A DNA stretch of 6,575 nucleotides from Pseudomonadota bacterium (GTDB taxonomy: Bacteria; Pseudomonadota; Gammaproteobacteria; Burkholderiales; Burkholderiaceae_C), in assembly GCA_023418355.1 (NCBI GenBank), contig JAEZZU010000376.1, positions 1 to 6,575 on the forward strand, read 5' to 3'. Both the position numbers and the translations under genes were made by a program. The notes below the pieces were generated by a model. It made no database searches. It was not told the origin of the DNA and worked only from the letters and a program-made list of their open reading frames with translations. This document shows, piece by piece, positions 4,763 through 6,575 of this stretch. Numbering within the stretch: the first letter of the stretch is position 1; every line of letters begins with the position of its first letter.

Positions 4763-6575
4763 ATGTCTTCCTGGCTGCAACGACTTCGTCTCTCCCATAA
4801 TTTTTCAATCCTTGGCTGCATTGCCCTGCTGATGGTGCTGCTGCCCCTGAGCCTGTATGTGAACACCCTGGTTCAGGCCATGCAGCAGGCGGAACGCGAG
4901 GCACAGGGCATGCCGCCCATCATGGCCATCAATGCAGCGGTGCAGCGCCTGCAGGCCCACCGTGGCACCACGGCCGGCATGCTCGGCGGTGATGCCACCA
5001 TGGCCCAGCGCCGCCCTGCCCTGCGTGATGCGGTCAGCAGTCTGCTGAGCAAGGCCCAGGAAGAACTGCAGCAGGCCCAAGCACCGCAGGACATCACCCA
5101 GCAGCTGCAACAGCTGGTGCGTAGCTGGCAGCAGCTGGAATCGGCCGTATCCGGCCGCTCCATCACTGCACCCCAGAGCATGGCCCAGCACACCCAGCTG
5201 GTGAACCAGCTGCTGCAGCTCAATGAAACCCTGATGCACCACTACCGCCTGAGTGTCACGCCCCGTGCAGACAGCCAGTCGCTGATTCAGGCCCTGCTGT
5301 CTCAGGCACCGCTGCTCAGCGAAAACCTGGGGCTGCTGCGTGGCCAGGGCGCAGGTTTCCTGGCGCAGCAGGAGCTGCCTCCCGAAAACCGTGGTGCACT
5401 GCGCGCCCTGTACCGCCGCGTGGCGGAGCTGCTGGACGCCTCGGGCCGCTCACTGCAGCGTGGCATGCAGGCCAATGAAACCTATCGCTCCGCGCTGTCC
5501 GAACCTGCCAAGAACGTGGCCAGCCTGACTGCCAGCAGCCTGAAGCTGGCCAATGATGCGCTGATTGAAGCCAGCAGCCTGACGCTGCCCGCTCCCCAGT
5601 TTTTTGACACCCTGACCCGTGCCATTGATGCCGTCAACGAAATCACCGTGCAGGGTACGCAGCTGCTCAGTGATGAGCTGCGCGCAGAAGCACGTCAGCA
5701 CCGCAACCAGCTGATCATGCTGCTGGTGTTCATGGGGCTGGCCATTGCGGGCTCGATTGCGCTGGCAGCAATGTTCGTGCGCTCCATGCTGGCGCCGCTG
5801 CAGCGCGCCGTGCACCTGGCCCAGGCCGTGGCCGAAGGTGATCTGAGTGGCAGCGACGTGCCCGTGGGCACGAATGAGGTGAACCAGCTGCTCGACGCCC
5901 AGCAGAAAATGCGCGCCCGTCTGCGCCCCATGGTGGCGCAGGTACGCAGCGGAGCCGACAGCGTGGCCGCTGCCAGCTCCGAGATTGCACAGGCCAATCT
6001 GAACCTGTCCAGCCGCACGGAAAACCAGGCCAGCGCGCTGGAGGAAACCGCGGCGTCCATGGAAGAACTCAGCGCCACCGTGCGCAACAACGCCGACAAC
6101 GCGCGCGAAGCCAGCCAGCAGGCGCATTCCGCCCGCGAAGTGGCGGTGCAGGGTGGCGAGGTGGTACAGCAGGTCGTGCAGACCATGCACGGCATCCACG
6201 AAAGCAGCCGCAAGATTGCCGACATCATTGGCGTGATTGATGGCATTGCCTTCCAGACCAACATCCTGGCCCTGAATGCAGCGGTGGAAGCCGCGCGTGC
6301 GGGTGAGCAGGGGCGTGGCTTTGCCGTGGTGGCTGGCGAAGTGCGCTCGCTGGCAGGCCGCAGTGCCGAGGCCGCCAAGGAGATCAAGCAGCTCATCGAA
6401 ACCAGCGTCTCCCGCGTGGGCGAAGGCAATACGCTGGCACACCAGGCCGGTGAGACCATGGTGGAAGTGGTGCAGGCCATTGAGAAGGTCAACAGCATTG
6501 TTGCTGCCATCAGCGGTGCCAGCGACGAACAGGCCAACGGCGTGGCGCAGGTCGGCGAAGCCGTGCAGCAAATGG
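4763..6575 (+). CDS. methyl-accepting chemotaxis protein, 3'-truncated (604 residues visible)
   Basis: Transmembrane chemoreceptor signalling through CheW/CheA to the flagellar motor. The frame is open from the ATG to the window edge with no stop. Order: cytoplasmic basic N-tail (MSSWLQRLRLSH), TM1 (about 14-36), periplasmic sensor of about 280 residues, TM2 (about 317-339), HAMP (about 340-392), then the methylation and signalling coiled coil. Glutamate-rich methylation site at 426-433 (LEETAASM); hairpin tip DGIAFQTNILALNAA from 493, followed by VEAARAGEQGRGFAVVAGEVR, as in Tsr-type receptors. About 50 residues plus any tail are missing. The sensor is all-helical and appears to contain two similar units around QRLQAHRGTTAGML (R67) and LGLLRGQGAGFL (R193), reminiscent of nitrate/nitrite-sensing NIT domains; that assignment is tentative. 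An in-frame TAG at 4721 and no other ATG support this start, although no Shine-Dalgarno sequence is visible. Confidence 0.93.
   Translation, partial: MSSWLQRLRLSHNFSILGCIALLMVLLPLSLYVNTLVQAMQQAEREAQGMPPIMAINAAVQRLQAHRGTTAGMLGGDATMAQRRPALRDAVSSLLSKAQEELQQAQAPQDITQQLQQLVRSWQQLESAVSGRSITAPQSMAQHTQLVNQLLQLNETLMHHYRLSVTPRADSQSLIQALLSQAPLLSENLGLLRGQGAGFLAQQELPPENRGALRALYRRVAELLDASGRSLQRGMQANETYRSALSEPAKNVASLTASSLKLANDALIEASSLTLPAPQFFDTLTRAIDAVNEITVQGTQLLSDELRAEARQHRNQLIMLLVFMGLAIAGSIALAAMFVRSMLAPLQRAVHLAQAVAEGDLSGSDVPVGTNEVNQLLDAQQKMRARLRPMVAQVRSGADSVAAASSEIAQANLNLSSRTENQASALEETAASMEELSATVRNNADNAREASQQAHSAREVAVQGGEVVQQVVQTMHGIHESSRKIADIIGVIDGIAFQTNILALNAAVEAARAGEQGRGFAVVAGEVRSLAGRSAEAAKEIKQLIETSVSRVGEGNTLAHQAGETMVEVVQAIEKVNSIVAAISGASDEQANGVAQVGEAVQQM

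Noticed and set aside
5450..6571. A 373-codon minus-strand open frame opposite the chemoreceptor
   Set aside because: The plus strand holds unmistakable HAMP and signalling-domain sequence throughout. The antisense frame is a codon-bias by-product with no recognisable domain.
1..6575. Search for CRISPR arrays, tRNA/rRNA genes, transposases, phage genes and toxin-antitoxin pairs
   Set aside because: No regularly spaced repeats, cloverleaf-like segments, transposase motifs or small paired toxin-antitoxin frames were visible by reading.

Overview
The window looks like chromosomal DNA from a betaproteobacterium, most likely Comamonadaceae (Comamonas or a close relative). The grounds are high GC coding sequence with strong G/C third-position preference, protein sequences of betaproteobacterial flavour, and an AT-rich palindromic intergenic element of a type I associate from memory with that family. 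The genus is an inference. The gene set is ordinary: no phage, plasmid, transposase, CRISPR or defence gene is visible, and I saw no tRNA or rRNA.

Layout, left to right. (1) 1-1272, plus strand: a CNNM/CBS/CorC_HlyC inner-membrane protein (hemolysin family, YtfL/PaeA-like), cut at its N-terminus by the window edge. A bidirectional terminator (1296-1329) separates it from a convergent minus-strand pair. (2) 2176-1341, minus strand: a YkgJ-family cysteine-cluster protein followed 14 bp later by a NUDIX hydrolase. Their probable sigma70 promoter lies at the edge of an 80-bp nested palindrome (2220-2299). (3) 3288-2437, minus strand: an exported tandem-PepSY protein and a small membrane-anchored protein of unknown function, coupled by a stop codon that overlaps the next ribosome binding site and closed by a strong terminator. 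(4) 4551-3409, minus strand: a FAD-dependent oxidoreductase very close to D-arginine dehydrogenase DauA, but with the substrate-specificity residues changed. (5) 4552-4762: a divergent control region with a perfect FNR/ANR box. (6) 4763-6575, plus strand: a methyl-accepting chemotaxis protein, open at the right window edge.

The most coherent story is the right half. A D-amino-acid dehydrogenase-like flavoenzyme, which would feed electrons to the respiratory chain, and a chemoreceptor with a two-unit helical sensor domain (possibly nitrate/nitrite-sensing, NIT-like) share one control region with an oxygen-responsive operator. This suggests that one or both respond to oxygen limitation. Nothing here amounts to a clear new multi-gene system. 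The best candidates for second looks are the altered DauA-like active site, the FNR-controlled divergent region, the palindromic repeat that carries a promoter, and the PepSY plus small membrane protein pair.
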